A model generated the notes under the pieces. That model was given only the letters and a program-made list of their open reading frames with translations, did not search any database and was not told the origin of the DNA. DNA of 64,000 nucleotides, from NCBI GenBank assembly GCA_030220185.1, contig JASPKZ010007526.1:1-64000 (forward strand). Reading direction: 5' to 3'. The position numbers and the translations under genes were made by a program. Below are positions 62,943 through 64,000 of this stretch, in pieces (position 1 is the stretch's first letter; each line of letters opens with the position of its first letter). The stretch is from Diploptera punctata. Taxonomy: Eukaryota > Arthropoda > Insecta > Blattodea > Blaberidae.

Positions 62943-63160
62943 CTTCTTCTTCTTCTTCTTCTTCTTTACAACGTTTAAGGTCTTACGATCTGTTACGATA
63001 TAAAGGCTGGATTTTCAATTAATCTCTTCTTTAGACAACAGAAAGATGTACTTCCATGTGGATGGGAGTGAAGCAGGCCCTTCTGGAATTCTATCCATGG
63101 GCATATGCTGTACATGAGCTTTCCAATTTTGTTGTTAATCTTTATACAGGGTGCGGCATA
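62943..63160 (-). pseudogene. RTE-like 3' tail with (GAA)n
   Basis: The minus strand ends in GAA triplets (62943-62966) after GKLMYSICPW-type coding remnants. Confidence 0.55.
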
Positions 63161-63424
63161 AGTCAGTTAACTACTGAACATGGTTGCAAGGGGAAAAAAT
63201 CAGATTAATTGAAACTGGGATTTGAATACGGGACCTTAAGAATATAATCTCAAACACTACTGCTTGAGGTAATTTTCTAACAGGAAACAATTTCTGTAGT
63301 TGTTTTTTTGTTTCGATGTTGTAAGCTACAGAAAATAATATATTTGCATTTTCGGTTAACTGTTTCTGCATTCTGTAGTCTATATAAAAATTCAGCCTGC
63401 TTGTGTTTGTGCTCACAAAACTCT

Positions 63425-63720
63425 AAAAGTTACCGATCGAATGTTATGTAAATTTGTACATACAGGTTTTCGGGTACGGAGAGTGTTTAGTCCCTATCTA
63501 TTATTCTCTAAAACCGTTAGATGTAGGGGTTCACCAGAAACGAAAATTTAAAAATACCTCTAGGGGTCGCAGTTTTTTATGTTTCACAACGAAATTCAGT
63601 ATATGCTATTAAGTAAACCGATGTAGATTTGTCAAAAAATCAGCGAAATTCAGTCTCTTAGATATGGAGGGTTTATCTGAAATGCGAAATTAAAAATTGA
63701 CTGTAGCAACCGCCATGTTT
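63425..63720 (+). repeat. repeat F copy 2
   Basis: Aligns with 41350-41610 in order and orientation; the 5' part with the (TA)n run is missing. Confidence 0.7.
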
Positions 63721-64000
63721 GGTTCATCGCAATGTATATTACACTATTTAATTAGCCCGTAATTTTCTTTTTACTTATTCAACTAAAAATAAAAACACAT
63801 GTTTATTTATTTAGGTGTAACAGGACAAAGGGTATTAGATAGTTGTTTATGAAATGGATAACGGATTCTAAATTATGTTCTTGCAGTACTTCTTCATTTA
63901 TTTTTTGGTCGATGTGACTAATTTCTTATACTTACAACATTGTTGTTACTGGAAGTAAGTCAACGTTCCCACGTCTAATCTGGTTGCTATGCAAACAAAA

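Overview
This is a repeat-rich, AT-rich nuclear genome fragment from an animal, most likely an insect with a large genome. The evidence is spliced genes with GT-AG introns, tRNA-derived SINEs, non-LTR retrotransposons with RTE-type endonuclease and reverse transcriptase, Penelope-like GIY-YIG endonuclease relics, Harbinger, hAT, mariner and CACTA-like DNA elements, and many trinucleotide microsatellites. From memory the RTE protein resembles cockroach (Periplaneta-like) copies; I could not check this. There is no operon, phage, CRISPR or bacterial signature. Repeat names used below (SINE-A, B1, B2, C, D; MITE-X; composite tRNA-Tyr element; E; F; Y) are local labels.

The only convincing host genes are two tandem, head-to-tail LY6/uPAR (three-finger) genes on the minus strand. 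Gene A has exons at 23930-23882, 22482-22357 and 15385-15144. Gene B has exons at 43271-43223, 35208-35083 and 32662-32451. Each encodes a signal peptide, an 11-cysteine LY6 domain ending in CxTDxCN, and a hydrophobic GPI-type tail. Exon lengths, intron phases and cysteine spacing are identical; A carries an extra 30-bp tandem repeat in exon 3. By hand count exons 2 and 3 differ by about 25% between paralogues, almost all replacement changes, while flanking introns and UTRs differ by about 10-13%. That is the pattern expected from diversifying selection after duplication.

The two copies also act as filled-site/empty-site pairs that define several insertions exactly. These are a 2335-bp CACTA-like transposon (12567-14901, TTA duplication), an RTE fragment (15467-16123), a 440-bp tRNA-related dimer (22706-23145), and two retroelement tails (35292-35666 and 43524-43770).

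Layout. 1-3.6 kb: AT-rich sequence plus a duplicated Harbinger exon. 3.6-6.3 kb: a nearly complete RTE copy. 6.3-7.4 kb: a Penelope relic interrupted by MITE-X. 8.7-10.5 kb: a second RTE-like element. 10.6-14.9 kb: MITE, hAT and CACTA-like elements. 15.1-24.4 kb: LY6 gene A with its promoter side. 24.6-32.2 kb: repeats between the genes. 32.4-43.8 kb: LY6 gene B. 43.8-64 kb: repeats only. A composite element (164-bp units, an intron-bearing tRNA-Tyr-like sequence, then a foldback) occurs twice in opposite orientation. Several Penelope-derived foldbacks carry hammerhead-ribozyme-like cores.
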